A stretch of DNA of 64,000 nt from Diadema setosum (taxonomy: Eukaryota; Echinodermata; Echinoidea; Diadematoida; Diadematidae): assembly GCF_964275005.1 (NCBI RefSeq), contig NC_092689.1:8104200-8168199 (forward strand), given 5' to 3'. Both the position numbers and the translations under genes were made by a program. The stretch's first letter is position 1. Each line of letters starts with the position of its first letter. Below the pieces are notes generated by a model. The model was not told the origin of the DNA and searched no databases. It saw nothing but the letters and a program-made list of their open reading frames with translations. This document shows positions 39,764 through 51,900 of this stretch, piece by piece.

Positions 39764-40859
39764 GGAGGGGGTTCATTTTAACATAAGTGCATATCACCGT
39801 AAAGAGGCAATCTGCCAATTTTGGTGAAAATCTGTCGTAGATTTTTCAAGAAGATGCTGAAAATGTGGAAAATTCCTCTCTTTGCCCTCACCCCCTCGAT
39901 CTGGAGACCCCTTGATCCGCGCCATAACCAAACACGAAATTTCATTCATTAACGCTGTGTCTTCATAACACTAATTTAGCTCTATCTTTATCGGTTTGAC
40001 AGAAGAAGATTAAATTCCAGAGTTTAGGGACGTTGAAGCTTCAACTCCCCCCCCCCCCCCTTCGGCGGTGGGGGAAGGGGGGGGGGCTCATTTAAACAAA
40101 TTATGATCATAATTATTACCATAATCTTGCTATCTGTCAAGTTCGGGGAAAATCCCTCATAGATATTTCGAGAAGATGCTAAAAATGTGGAATATCCCCC
40201 GCCACCCATCACCCCCCCCCCCCCGATCTGGGCACCCCTTGATCCGCAATAATCAACATGAAATTGTATTCATTAATCACGTTAATGTCTTCTTAGCACT
40301 AACTTAGCTCTATCTTTATCGGTTTGACAGAAGAAGATTAAAAAAAAAAGATTTTTTGGATGTTAAAAGTGAAGCTTTAATTCCCCCTCCCCCCTTCGGC
40401 GATGGGGGGGGGGGGCGCATTTTAACAAATCAAGATTATATTACCATAAATATGACTGTATTTCACAAGTTGGATGAAAATCCGTCCTAGATTTTTCGAG
40501 AATGTGCTGAAAGTGTGGAAAATCTTCCCCCTCCCCCTCACCCCCGATCAGGACACCCCTGGGTCCGCCATAATCAAACATGAAATTTTAGTCATTAATG
40601 TCTTCATAGCACTAACTTAGCTCTTTCTTTTTCGGTTCGACAGATGAAGAAAAAAATCAAGCGTTTATACATGGTATAGGGACTCTGAGGCTTCAACTCC
40701 TCCCCCCCCCTTCTTAGGACTGGTGTGTGTGTGTGTGGGGGGGGGGGGGGCTCATTTTGACAAATTACGATCATATCACCATTAAGATGTTATCTGCCAA
40801 ATCTGGTGAAAAATCGTAGGGTTTGCAAGAAAATGCTGAAAATGTAATAAAAAAATAGA

Positions 40860-42165
40860 AATGTCGCTATGGCGACTGATGCCTCCGCCATAATGCATGA
40901 TTTTCCCCATAGGTGTATAGTACAATGTCTTCACAATGTGTGATGATAGTTTCACATAACTGGCAAAATACTGAAATGACAGGTTTGTCAGAAATATCTT
41001 GAATGTTCACTTTCCTTGAACTGGGTTTGCTATAATTGTCTAAGAGTGTAGGTACACATATTTAGGGAATTGAGAATTTTTACTTGACTTCTGACGGACC
41101 CATTTATAAGTTTATGGATTGAGTAATTTCCAAGGTATGAAAAAAGAATGTAATTACAGTACAACATAGTTTTTTTTTTTTTTTTGGGGGGGGGGCATTG
41201 AAACATGGCCCTTGACCCTTAAACTTTGACCTTTGACCTTCTGCCTGGAAATTTCCCGGAAAATGTCCATTAGGTAATGCACGTATATATTAAGTTTTAA
41301 AACTAATAATGCAAGCATTGCATATACTAGTATATGAGGGAAATAGTAAAATTTTGAGGAGTTGACCTTGACCTTTGACCCCCTGACTATTGACCCACGA
41401 CCCCTTAATTCCCTAGATAGTCCCTGCCAGTCAGTACATGCGTATGCACCAAGTTCCATGAAGATACATTAAACCATTTGCGAGAAAAGTGATATTGCAA
41501 CATTTTCACTCACCTTTGACCTTTGACCTTATGACATGAAACCCTCTTTGGAGAATCTTTACGCAGTAGTACATGTCTACACTAAGTTTGTAGAAAATAC
41601 CTTTGGGCATTGCATAGATATGGGGGAAATAGCAACATGTTTAGCATTTGACCTTGACCTTTTGACCTTTGACCTCTTGCCAATGTCACTAAGATCTACT
41701 CAACTAATTGTCTCATCATACATCATCCTTGGACCAAGTTTGGTGAAAGCTGCTTCATCCAGTTTTGAGTTATCACGTAAACAGATGAATTTTAGGATTT
41801 GACCTTGATCTTTGACCTTTGACCTCTGTCCGATTTCACTAGAATACTTATCAAGTAATTGTCCCATCATACATCATCCTCCGACAAAGTTTGGTGAAAT
41901 TTGCTCGATCCAGTCTTGAGTTATCGCGTAAACGGATACAATTTCATGATTTGACCTTGACCTTTGACCTCTGACCTTAGGCCGATTTCACCCAAAATCT
42001 TATCAAATAATTGCCCTATCATACTTTATACTTGGACCAAGTTTGGTAAAATTCCAGTCAATATTACTCAAGTTACCGCGTGAACGAAAGCGGACGGACG
42101 TACGGACGGACGGACAACCCGAAAACATAATGCCTCCGGTACCACTTCGTGGCGGAGGCATAAAA
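40860..42165. mobile_element. 1.3 kb element with GGCGGAGGCATA ends and GACCTTTGACC array
   Basis: Left end ATGCCTCCGCCATA; right end a hairpin, TGCCTCCGG / GGCGGAGGCATA, preceded by GGACGGACGG repeats. The interior is a tandem array of about 145 bp with TTTGACCTTGACCTTTGACC, CATCATACATCATCC and GTTTGGTGAAA. Non-coding; nested in the right half of the foldback. Confidence 0.7.
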
Positions 42166-42271
42166 AGACAGATGGTCGCTAAGACAGGTGGTAAAGATGG
42201 TAATGGTTCGTGCGCAGCTTTGATTGAGAGTTTCTCTTCCATCTCTACATAATATAGGTGAAATGAATGGT

Positions 42272-42497
42272 TTGCACATTTCCCGGCGACGTTTTGCACA
42301 TTTCCCGGCAAAATTGAACATTTGCACATTTCCCGGCGTCACGTTTGCACATTTCCCGTTGATGAAATTTAGAGATTTGCACATTTCCCGGCAAGACGTT
42401 TGCACATTTCCCGGCGTTTGCACATTTCCCGGCGAGACGTTTGCACATTTCCAGGCGTTTGCACATTTCCCGGCGTTTGCACATTTCCCGGCTCCAC
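42272..42497. repeat. 18-bp tandem array, right arm (10 units, inverted)
   Basis: Ten inverted units GTTTGCACATTTCCCGGC. The same spacers appear in mirrored order (GACG, AAAATTGAACA, GTCAC, TTGATGAAATTT), and the CCAGG variant is also present, so the two arms share ancestry unit by unit. Confidence 0.92.
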
Positions 42498-43539
42498 AAC
42501 CCCCCATTTTTTCTTTGTAGATATTTTGTTTTAACAAAAAATAAAGAGTGGGGGCGCGCGCCCTGTGCGCCCCCCCCCCCTCTGGATCCGCCACTGCATT
42601 ATTTTTCTTGCAAATTGTGTATCTTACCTGAAGACGGAAATAAAAACAACGTAATTATGACAATGTGCATCAGCTTAGGGCAAACTATATAGATAACGAT
42701 ATTGCTCTAATACTTTCAAAACATTTAAAATATCGAACGCTACGAAGTTTTGTCATATTCAGTTATTGTGCAACGTATCTGAAAGGGAGACAAGGCCGTA
42801 GAGGGAGATTTTTTTTTTTTCAACAAAAGTTGTGAAAGCAGAAGAACGGATCAATGAATTTATGTTTGAAATCGAACGCGTGTATATCCTGTATTTATTT
42901 TCGTGCATGTACGGTCTAGACAATCTTATTGTGTAGGTCTTGTTTTCCGTGACTTCGTTGTAGAAATTTTAATCGAAATAACTCTTTAAATCCCATGCAG
43001 GTAGCCTCCAAAAGCCATTAGAATTCTGTTATTTTGCGTTCATATTTTCAGTCTGTTACTTTACAAAACCAGTGAAATAATCGGCTGCTGGTAATTACCG
43101 TGTGAGAGACTCAGGAGCCACCTTGCCACTGGTCTATACATCAGAATAGGCCCTGTAGTTCCCATGCACTGATCCATCCCCCTTTATAGGTCGTGTATTC
43201 AACATTCAAACACTATAAATTATGCCACGTTTTTTATCCTTCCATTTATATAGGCCCTTCTCCCACTAGATTCTAATGAAATGAAAACAAAATTGAACAC
43301 AAATGACGGCATCATAGTTTCGGATCCATAGGCATAGGCGCCGGAAGTGGGGGGGGGGCAGGGGGGGCGGCCGCCCCCCCAATCCAAAAAGTGGGGGGGC
43401 AAAACGCATTTTTGCCCCCCCAAAAAGCCCCCCCCCCCAAAAAAAAAAAAAAAAAAATAATAATAATAATGATAATAAAAATAAATGAATAAACAAAGAA
43501 AATAAAATAAATGTGTAAAAAAGGGGGAAAATATGGCTA

Positions 43540-44575
43540 CAAACGGCAGGTTTTGGACTGTAAAATGTCAAAATTTTCAAGCTCGCTCGCATCCAGCAGT
43601 TGAGCCCGGTGCGCCTCCCCCTTAATTTCTAAAGCGAAAAACATAGCTACGACGGCAGTTGTTGGACTCTAGAATGTCAAAATTTTCAAGCTCGCTCGCT
43701 TCGCTCGCTCGCATTGAATAGTTATGCCATTCTCCTAATGTTGCTGACAGTAATTGCCAGTAGTTGCGCCCGATGCCCCCACCCCTTAATTTCCAAAGCG
43801 AAAGATAAATATAGCTACAAACGGGAGTTGGGGACTGTAAAATGTCAAAATTTTCAAGCTCGCTCGCTTCGCTCGCTCGCATTGAATCGTTATGCCACTC
43901 TCCTAATGTTGCTGCCAGTAATTGCCAGCAGTTGCGTCCGATGCCCCCCCCCCTTAACTTCCAAAGCGAAAGATATAGCTACAAACGGGAGTTTTGGGAC
44001 TGTAAAATGTCAAAATTTTCAAGCTCGCTCGCTTCGCTCGCTCGCATTGAATCGTTATGCCACTCTCCTAATGTTGCTGCCAGTAATTGCCAGCAGTTGC
44101 GTCCGATGCCCCCCCCCTTAACTTCCAAAGCGAAAGATATAGCTACAAACGGGAGTTTTGGGACTGTAAAATGTCAAAATTCTCAAGCTCGCTCGCTTTG
44201 CTCGCTCGCATTGAATCGTTATGCCATTCTCCTAATGTTGCTGCCAGTAATTGCCAGCAGATGCGCCCGATGCGCCGCCCCATTAATTTTCAAAGTGAAA
44301 GATAAAGCTACAAACCCCAGTTTTGGGACTGTAGAATGTCAAAATTTTCAAGCTTGCTCACTTCGCTCGCTCGCATTGAATCGTTATGCCATTCTCCTAA
44401 TGTTGCTGCCAATAATTGCCAGCAGTTGCGCCCGATGCGCCCCCATTTATTTCAAAGCGAAATATGTAGCTACAATTAAAACTCCAGTTTTGGAACTTTA
44501 AAATATCAAAATTTTCAAGCTCGCTCGCTTCGCTCGCTCGCATTTTATTGTTATGCCATTCACCTTATGTTGCTG
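43540..44575. repeat. Tandem array, about 166-bp unit, seven copies
   Basis: Landmark ATTTTCAAGCTCGCTCGC recurs near 43570, 43679, 43850, 44016, 44184, 44346 and 44511. Units also contain CGCTCGCTTCGCTCGC, GTTATGCCATTCTCCTAATG, TGCCAGTAATTGCCAGCAG and AGCGAAAGATATAGCTAC. A long apparent reading frame across it (219 codons) reflects the period of the repeat, not a gene. Confidence 0.9.
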
Positions 44576-44811
44576 ACAGTATATAATTTGTCGATTGTTT
44601 CACACTGTCATTCCATAATCCATGTAAGGAAAACTTACAATGTTCCTCAATGACTGCGTTGTTGAATGTATCACAATCCGTAATGTATTGTAGTCCCATT
44701 ATTGCTCACGCACACACGCACTTGAGCATACAGACCGTCAAAATTACTTTATGGTTCCCCCCATGTTTCGACCCACCGTACGCCACTTTACACACATATA
44801 TATATAGGGCC

Positions 44812-44812
<1 letters not shown>

Positions 44813-44869
<57 letters not shown>

Positions 44870-44916
44870 GTGTGTGCGTGTGTGCGTGTGTGTGTGTGTG
44901 TGTGTATGTGTATATT
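44813..44916. repeat. (AT)n then (GT)n microsatellites
   Basis: About 27 AT pairs followed by GT/GC-GT dinucleotides. Confidence 0.93.
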
Positions 44917-45779
44917 GTGTAACATATGCATGGTCTAATCTTGAGCCCCCTCCAATGTTTGCCCCCCCAATCCAAAACTGCTTCCGGCGCGCCTGTCCAT
45001 AGGTCCTAGGGCCGCCCAACGCTCTTTGGCGGTTTTGACATTGTTTTGAGACTAAAGTCACACTTCATATAAATCTTTTTGGAGCATGATAATTTTAATA
45101 GCATCGCATTCGAACTTAAGGTTTCACGTGATCGAAGTTTAGTTTTCCAGAAAAATATTCAGCTATTCATGATTCAATCTTTTTAATCGGCCTTAAAGTC
45201 AACAAATTTATATCCAAAAAATGACCTCTTTTTCTTACAATGTGCACTCCCCACATGGTGAGGAGAGGGATGAGGGGAGCCTTTTATCATGCTTTTACTG
45301 ACTTTATTCGTCTCACCCACCTCCTGCTAATACCAGAGTAAAATGTACAATTTACATGGGAATCATAACATCGGAAGGCATACCCCTCACCCCCCCCCCC
45401 CCCTCCTTTCCACTTTGCGTCAAGCTTGATGCGCTGCTCACTAACGCAAAATTTTGACACCACAGACGCACCAGTTTCGACACACTGGAGCTGTGCATAG
45501 ATACCCAACTCAGACTTCAGTGATAATCTCCTCGCCTAATAAACTACCAACAGTGTTGATGACTTTTTCTGTTGAGAAAGGATCGATTTGCTTGAAGCCA
45601 CAAAGTAAGCGTCAAACGCCACTGAGCTTTCGTGGCACATCAGAATAAAAGCAACATCCGCTGGGCAGCTGGCAGTGCACATGCAGCCGCCACGAATCGG
45701 ATCGAGTCGACATCCTACTAGATCGGTGGTACACCACACCCGGAAGTGAATTTATCCATTAACAATTATTGATGTCAAC

Positions 45780-45987
45780 ATGGCGGAAAACACTGGTGCA
45801 GACGACTCGAAATCAATCGAAACATCTCCAGGGCCGCTAGGAGCGGGAGATTCCGGAATATCCGATAACAGACCACTTGAAAATGTTGGTCATACTTTCG
45901 AGAATGGCGATGGGGTAGATATCGAGGCGACTTTAGACGCAGATGAAGAATTCGGCGATGCTATCGGTGATGCACAGAAAGTTCTCA
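45780..45987 (+). CDS. ARHGAP1: ARHGAP1 coding exon 1 (start codon)
   Basis: ATG in context TCAACATGGCGG opens an acidic, Ser/Gly-rich region (MAENTGADDSKSIETSPGPL) ending DAQKVL at a GTGAGT donor, phase 1. GC content is high, and the frame is the only long open one. Typical disordered leader of the family. Confidence 0.85.
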
Positions 45988-48900
45988 GTGAGTGTTGACG
46001 AATTTGTACGAGGTTTACCGTGTACTCGCTACGCTACGGTGTTCTCTCCTGCGGGATCTCGCAGCAGGGTTGCATGGCTTGGGCTGGTGTGCATTGAGTG
46101 ACTGGAGTATCAATAGAGTAGCGTGATAATGAGGGCTATTCTAGGCCCCAGGGCCGGCCGGGTACAATCGTTGAGGTGTAGGCTACACAGCCTACGCTAC
46201 AGCGTTACAGGGCTGGCGCTGCGCTGCAGTGAGGCAAAACAAAAGAAAGCAAAGAAAGAATGTTTTGCAATTATAATAGCCATTTAATTTCTAAAGTCTA
46301 TGTTATTCCTGTTTGGTCAAAATGGTTGTCGTTTTTATTTGGTAGGACGTGATGTTACAATTGCATTTATCGTTGACATATGTTTTGTGTTTTCTTGACT
46401 GCGTGTCGGTGAATGTAAAATACTTGATATTGATAGTCGTGTAAATGAGCTTGAAAGGATTCGTTGAGGATTCCATGTGGAGCAGTCTTGAGGGAATGTT
46501 AAACTGATGGCACAGAGATTGTACCACAGTATACTTGAACTCCTGCAGCACCAATTATGATTAGAACATTCTAGATCTAGAGTTATGACTCATCAATCAT
46601 ATTTTTTTTTCAACTACTGTCTGCTATTTGCATTTCTATTACTTTTTAGTTTTTACTGCATTAGGTGGATAAAAAAGAAAACAAAACAAAAAACAAAGCA
46701 GTATATGAATTTGATATTGCATAATATTTCAGATTTAATTATAATGTCATCTAAATCTATATAGTTCTGACTTTAGGTCTAGTAAGTATTGTATTGATAG
46801 GATTGAAGTATTGCATATATTGAAACACCAGGTAGTAAATTGGACTATAGAGGCTATGGATAGCAAGTTTGCTTCTCTAACTTAAGTTAAGGATCTGCTG
46901 TCGTCAGTTCCTTTTTTCCTCTGAGTCTTCTTCTCCTCCAGCGATTGTACAAATGACAAGATCAGTTCTATCTTCTTTCATTCAGTGCAAGTTTGGGTAT
47001 TCCCAGCTTTTGAATGATGATGAAAAAAATATCTTTGCAACTAGGGACTAATGGTTTGGAAAGGTGGACTTTCTTGCTAAACAAACCAGCGCAGGTTAAT
47101 CAAGTTGTTTTGCATCCCTCCCCCCCCCCTTTCTTTAGGGATTTGTTCCTGAGTCAGAAATGAATGTAGATAGACATTAATAAATTAAAGATGGATGAAA
47201 ATATAACACACAAAAAAATAATAAAACAAAGTGGGAACTCATTACAAGAAAAATGAAATGAACATTCAAACAAAAGAAAAGAGCCGACAAAGAATATGTT
47301 GCAAAGTAATGTACATATCATATGCAAGTGAATGTAAAGGGGGGGGGGGTGGTGATGGCGTCTACACAAGCTGATCTTACAACCTGAAGATTGCATTCAA
47401 AATTAACTTTGTGGAGTTCATAGATCTAAAAACATTTGTGTCCGGTGATCCCCGGATTGATATATTCTGTTCACTTTGATGAGTGTGCATAGCAGCTCAC
47501 GTGAAGTATGGTATGACTGCAAATCATGGTAAAAATGAAGGAGTATCCTTAAGTATACCCTATTTGGAATTGATGAGCATTTGTCTTTGCATCTTTTCAT
47601 GTTTGTGATATTACGGTACCATGACCATGCTGTTAGAATTTAATTATGATGATCTTATTGCTAACCCTTTTCAATGCAGGCCATGAATCATGTAAGATCC
47701 GATGTGTTAACCCTTTATGAACCCTGGCACTTCAATAGTTTTTGTGCAGATGAGGATTGAGCTTTTAAACTTTTTTTTTTTTTTTTTGCAAGATACTAAA
47801 AAACCACAATAAAATGTTACAAAGCATACTATTCTAAGAGGAATTCAAAGTTTATTTGGTGAATCGCTTTCAAAATGGCTAAAATATCCAAAAACAAAGG
47901 AAAGCAAAGCAATCCTACAAAGGTGGGTCCCACATATTATTAGGATCACTGTTTTGGATATATCTCGACCATTTCAAACCAATTTTCATCGAATAAACAT
48001 TGAATTCCTTTTAGAATTTCATGCTCTAGAAGTCATCATATTTCACAAGAGGTTTCTCACTATCTTACCAAAAATGTTAGAAAATTTAAGCCAGGTCTCA
48101 ACCAAAGCTAACCATCCCTTTATCTTGCCAAGCTTTTCCATGAGCATCAAGTAACCTATTTAAACTTGCTTTAGTTTGAGATTAGCAAGCTCACTCAGGT
48201 GTGGCAATGTGACTTAGTCCTACAGGAATCCATGGTGATGCAGTTGGGATTAGGGGAATTAGGTATTCTCTATTCATTGACCGTTTGTTTCCGGACATGA
48301 GCCAACTAGCAAAGATAGCACTCTGCCAATCCATGCATGCCAGTCGGCGAACAATGCACAATAAGGGTTAAAGGTGAATTCCAGTTTCGGTTGAGACCTA
48401 ATTTCAGGTTTCTAACATTTTTTGGAGAGATAATGAGAATCTTCTTATGAAATATGAAACAGCATGTAATTCTATGTGGAATTCAACGTTGATTTGATGA
48501 AAATTGGTTTTGAAATGGCTGAGATATCCAAAAAAGAGCGATTCTAATAAAGTGTGGGACCCGCACTTTATTGCGATCGCTTTGTTTTACTTTGTTTTTG
48601 GATGTTTCAGTCATTCCAAACCCGATTTTCATCAAATAAACTTTGCATTCCACTTAAAATGGTATGCTCTGTACTATATCATAAGTGTTTTCTTGGTATC
48701 TCGCAAAAAGTTAAAAGCCCAATTCTCATCTCCACCAATACTGTACCATCCCTTTAAGGCGAAATACCACTGCATTTGACAAAAGATAAAGTGAGGAATA
48801 TGCAAACAGTACAGTAGAAGTTTCATTTGAATCAGACCCAGAAAAACAAATTATGATGTTTTACAGTACCTCATATGTCCACAGAGCAGTAATAGATAGT

Positions 48901-51900
48901 AATATTTAGATGAAATGATAATCAATGCAATTGAGCCTTAACTCTCCCATTGAACAGCACACAAATTCTCCCAAATGCTCTGTATTTGAGATGAAATAAA
49001 AAAAAAAAATTAACCCACAATGAATTATATTAAGTTCATCATATGGTTGCAGAGCAGTAATAGCATCCTGTAGTCTGAGTGATGGTGTTTGCTGGAGAGG
49101 GGGTTGTGGTTACTAGATTATTTGAAGTTGTGTTTTGTAAGTTAATGACTTTTAATACTCCTATATATTGGAATTGAAGTTGGCATGGGCTTACGCCTTA
49201 ACAGTGAAGAGACTTGTGTGTACTGTGCAATGCAGAGTTGCAGTCACCATCAGACGATTCCATTGCCACAATGGGGATGCAGCCATCACCTCACAGGCAG
49301 GGACAGGGTGGAGTAACAGACGCCACAGCTGATCAGGCTATGGAGCCTGACAACTATGAAGACATTGCCAAGCATAACATTATTCAAGTTGGAGGTATGT
49401 CTCTGTGCGTTTTTATTCTGAAACTGCAAGGAATTAGGAAAAACCAACCCCTTTTCTTTTTTTTTTCTCTTGTCTGCAGTAAGATACAACATGAATACTA
49501 GTAGTTCAGAGCTACTACCAGGGTTAAGCCATGTGTTTGCTTAATTCCAGAATAATTGTTACACCCATTCCCCAGAACTTACGAATTCAGGGTTCTTAGG
49601 CTTTGGTTCTAAGGGGTTTGCATTATTTTATCCTGGGCCCTGTTTCATAAAGCTGTTCGTAAAGTTACGCACAACTCTACGAACAACTTAGATATATGGC
49701 AGGCCAAGTGGGTTTCCTAATCGTTAATTTCAGTAGCTAAAGTTGAAATTTGCATATAACACACATTTTTAGTTGAAAGTGTATTCTTGCCCCAGTGTAG
49801 ATGAAATATTGACAGTCGTACTGTGTTAAAACGTAAGGGGGAAAAATGAGCACACATATTGGCACTTTATACTCAAGTCGTTCGTAAAGTTACACTTTAC
49901 TTAACAAACAGCTGGAATATGAAGTGCCAATATGAGTGCCCATTTTGTTTTTCCTTCTGTTTTAACAAAGTACGACTGCATGTCAATATTTCATCTACAT
50001 TTGGGCAAAAGTATACTTTCAACTAAAAATGTGTGTTAAAATGTAAGAATATTCATTATCATGTGCAAATTTCAACTTCAGCTACTGAAATTAACAGTTA
50101 TAAGGAAACCAACTTGGCTTGCCATATTTAAGTCGTTCGTAAAGTTGTGAGTAACTTTACGAACAGCTTTATGAAACAGGGCCCAGGAAACACAAGTACA
50201 GAATTGTTATGTTGGGTGTGTGTACCGCAGTGAAAAAGTGTATGGTGAAACAAAACAAATATCTGGGCAATGAAAAATTTCATGATCAGTTTCTGCAATT
50301 TGTCACTGTTGACAGCTGCGTAGATCAATAACTTTGGTTTGGTAGGAAATATTGATGTTTTTAGTCTTTGGTGTCTTGTATTCAATGACAATCTCCCTTA
50401 CAAAAATACCAGTAACATCCTCCTTGTGTGTATAAGGAAATGTATTGTTACTGGTAATATCATGGACATCTGACTTCCCCCAACAAATCGGAGCAAGATG
50501 AGGTATTGTGTCTGTGAAGCAAGGACAAACTCAAACCTCTGTCTTGTCTCAGAAGGAGTTTGGAGAAACAAAAGGGCAGGTTGATATGTTACTTACATAA
50601 ATACTGTATGTGTGTTTATTTGATATCCACGATCGTAGAAATCATGTGTACCATATTGACATGTCATGTTTCACAAGTAAAACATTTTGTGAATTTGGAC
50701 TTGTGATGCAATTTTTGAAGTTATTCATTTGCAATTGACAGCCATAGTCACAGAATGAGAAATAACTAAATCTCTTTTCTGTAGAAAAGTAGTGATTTCC
50801 TTCCTTATAGATGATATATCATGCATTTGTTTTACAATACTGAAACAAACTTTAACCCAATTGTTGAATTCGCAATGACATATACACCGACACCACAAAA
50901 TACACTGCGTATACAGTATTTAAAGTGCAATGCTCTCTCAGGGTTGATTACAATCAACCTTGGGAGAGAGCATTGTACTGTAAAGGGACTGTACAGTACT
51001 GGTTGAGGTGGGGATTCATGTTTTGAACATTCCTAAATGAGATAATGAGGAACCTCCTATGAAATATGAAAGAGCATGTAATTTTATGAAGGATTCAACA
51101 TTTATTTGATGAAAAGTGGTTTTCAAATGGCTGAGATATCAAAAAAATTGATAATAATAAAAGGCAACAGGCCACACCTTTTATTAGGATCTCTATGTTT
51201 CACCTTGTTTTTGGATATCTCAGCCATTTCAAAACCGATTTTTATCGAATAAACTTTTAATACCGGTACCCCTTAGAATTGCATGCTCTTTGATATCTCA
51301 TAGAGTGGTTTCTGAATATCTCGCAAAACGTTGAAAGCTAAATCCTCGTGCACCTCAACCAGAACTGTACACACCCTTTAAATACTATGCATCTCAGCTG
51401 TAAAGTCTGGAAGAATAAAAGATGGATGTGACCTGTTCTGTAAGTGAGAAGTTAAGAGCATACATGGAAAGAAAGTTTGTGTTGCAGAACAATTTCAGTT
51501 GTGATATTCCCCTGTCTCCATTTTGTGTCATTTCAAGCAAATAGAGGAGACACTTTCAGCTGCTGAAAGTCAATTGAAATCATGATGCCATTAAAACAAA
51601 TATAAAGTATCTATAAAATGTATGTTCCTCGGAATGTTGAATATTATGCACTGACTCATAATCTGTCCACAACAGTTACACACGAGAGTAATGGCTACAG
51701 TATACCACATGCATAGCCTATACAGACAATGTCAATATCAATTTCAGATGCATATATACTGAAAAGGACAAGCATGTGTTTTTAGTGTCATACTAATTAC
51801 AAGCGATCACTTTCTTGTGCCTGCAATACACCTGTGATGTGAAAGCTGCCACACAGCCTGGTTTGACGATCAAACCAAGTTGTATTAACATCACCAGTCT

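Larger units (their letters stand above)
37080..40850. repeat. About 325-bp satellite-like unit, direct then inverted
   Basis: Units carry ATCTTCTTGA, ATTTTCACCAAACTTGGCAG, TCTTCTTCTGT.GAACCG, ATAGAGCTAA, GACATTAATGACTGAAATTT and GATTATGGCAGATCCAGG. GCAGATCCAGG-type landmarks fall near 37.09, 37.21, 37.54, 37.87 and 38.51 kb on the plus strand. They recur inverted near 39.60, 39.92, 40.24 and 40.57 kb. Spacing in the clean stretches is 320-331 bp. Confidence 0.85.
35680..42597. mobile_element. 6.9 kb composite foldback element with satellite-bearing arms
   Basis: The outermost ends GCAGGGGCGGATCCAGGA and the inverse CTGGATCCGCCACTGC are flanked by ATTAT on both sides (35675-35679 and 42598-42602), a likely 5-bp target duplication. 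The arms, about 470 bp, hold arrays of GCCGGGAAATGTGCAAAC (12 left, 10 right) and a homologous unique tail. Between the arms an approximately 325-bp unit is arrayed direct on the left (37.1-39.2 kb) and inverted on the right (39.4-40.85 kb). Three other elements are nested inside (36.3, 38.1 and 40.86 kb). No transposase frame is visible. Apparent reading frames over the arms are repeat artefacts. Confidence 0.8.
43328..45003. mobile_element. 1.7 kb element with GCGCCGGAAG ends and tandem core
   Basis: Left end CATAGGCGCCGGAAG, with right end CTTCCGGCGCGCCTGTCCAT as its inverse. Inside both ends come CCCCCCCAATCCAAAA and GGGGGGCAAA blocks. The core is the 166-bp array listed next, then (AT)n and (GT)n runs at 44.81-44.91 kb. 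Confidence 0.65.
26517..45779. other. Gene-free repeat-dense region between TMEM216 and ARHGAP1
   Basis: No exon of a recognised protein was found on either strand in about 19 kb. The stretches 27.4-30.3 kb, 30.7-31.5 kb, 35.03-35.28 kb, 42.6-43.3 kb and 45.0-45.6 kb look like unique AT-rich sequence. The rest is covered by the elements listed separately. The end near 45.6-45.78 kb should contain the ARHGAP1 promoter and 5' UTR. Confidence 0.7.

Noticed and set aside
43842..44501. 219-codon plus-strand frame, the longest in the window
   Set aside because: It spans the 166-bp tandem array and stays open only because of the period; no domain, and parallel frames are equally open.
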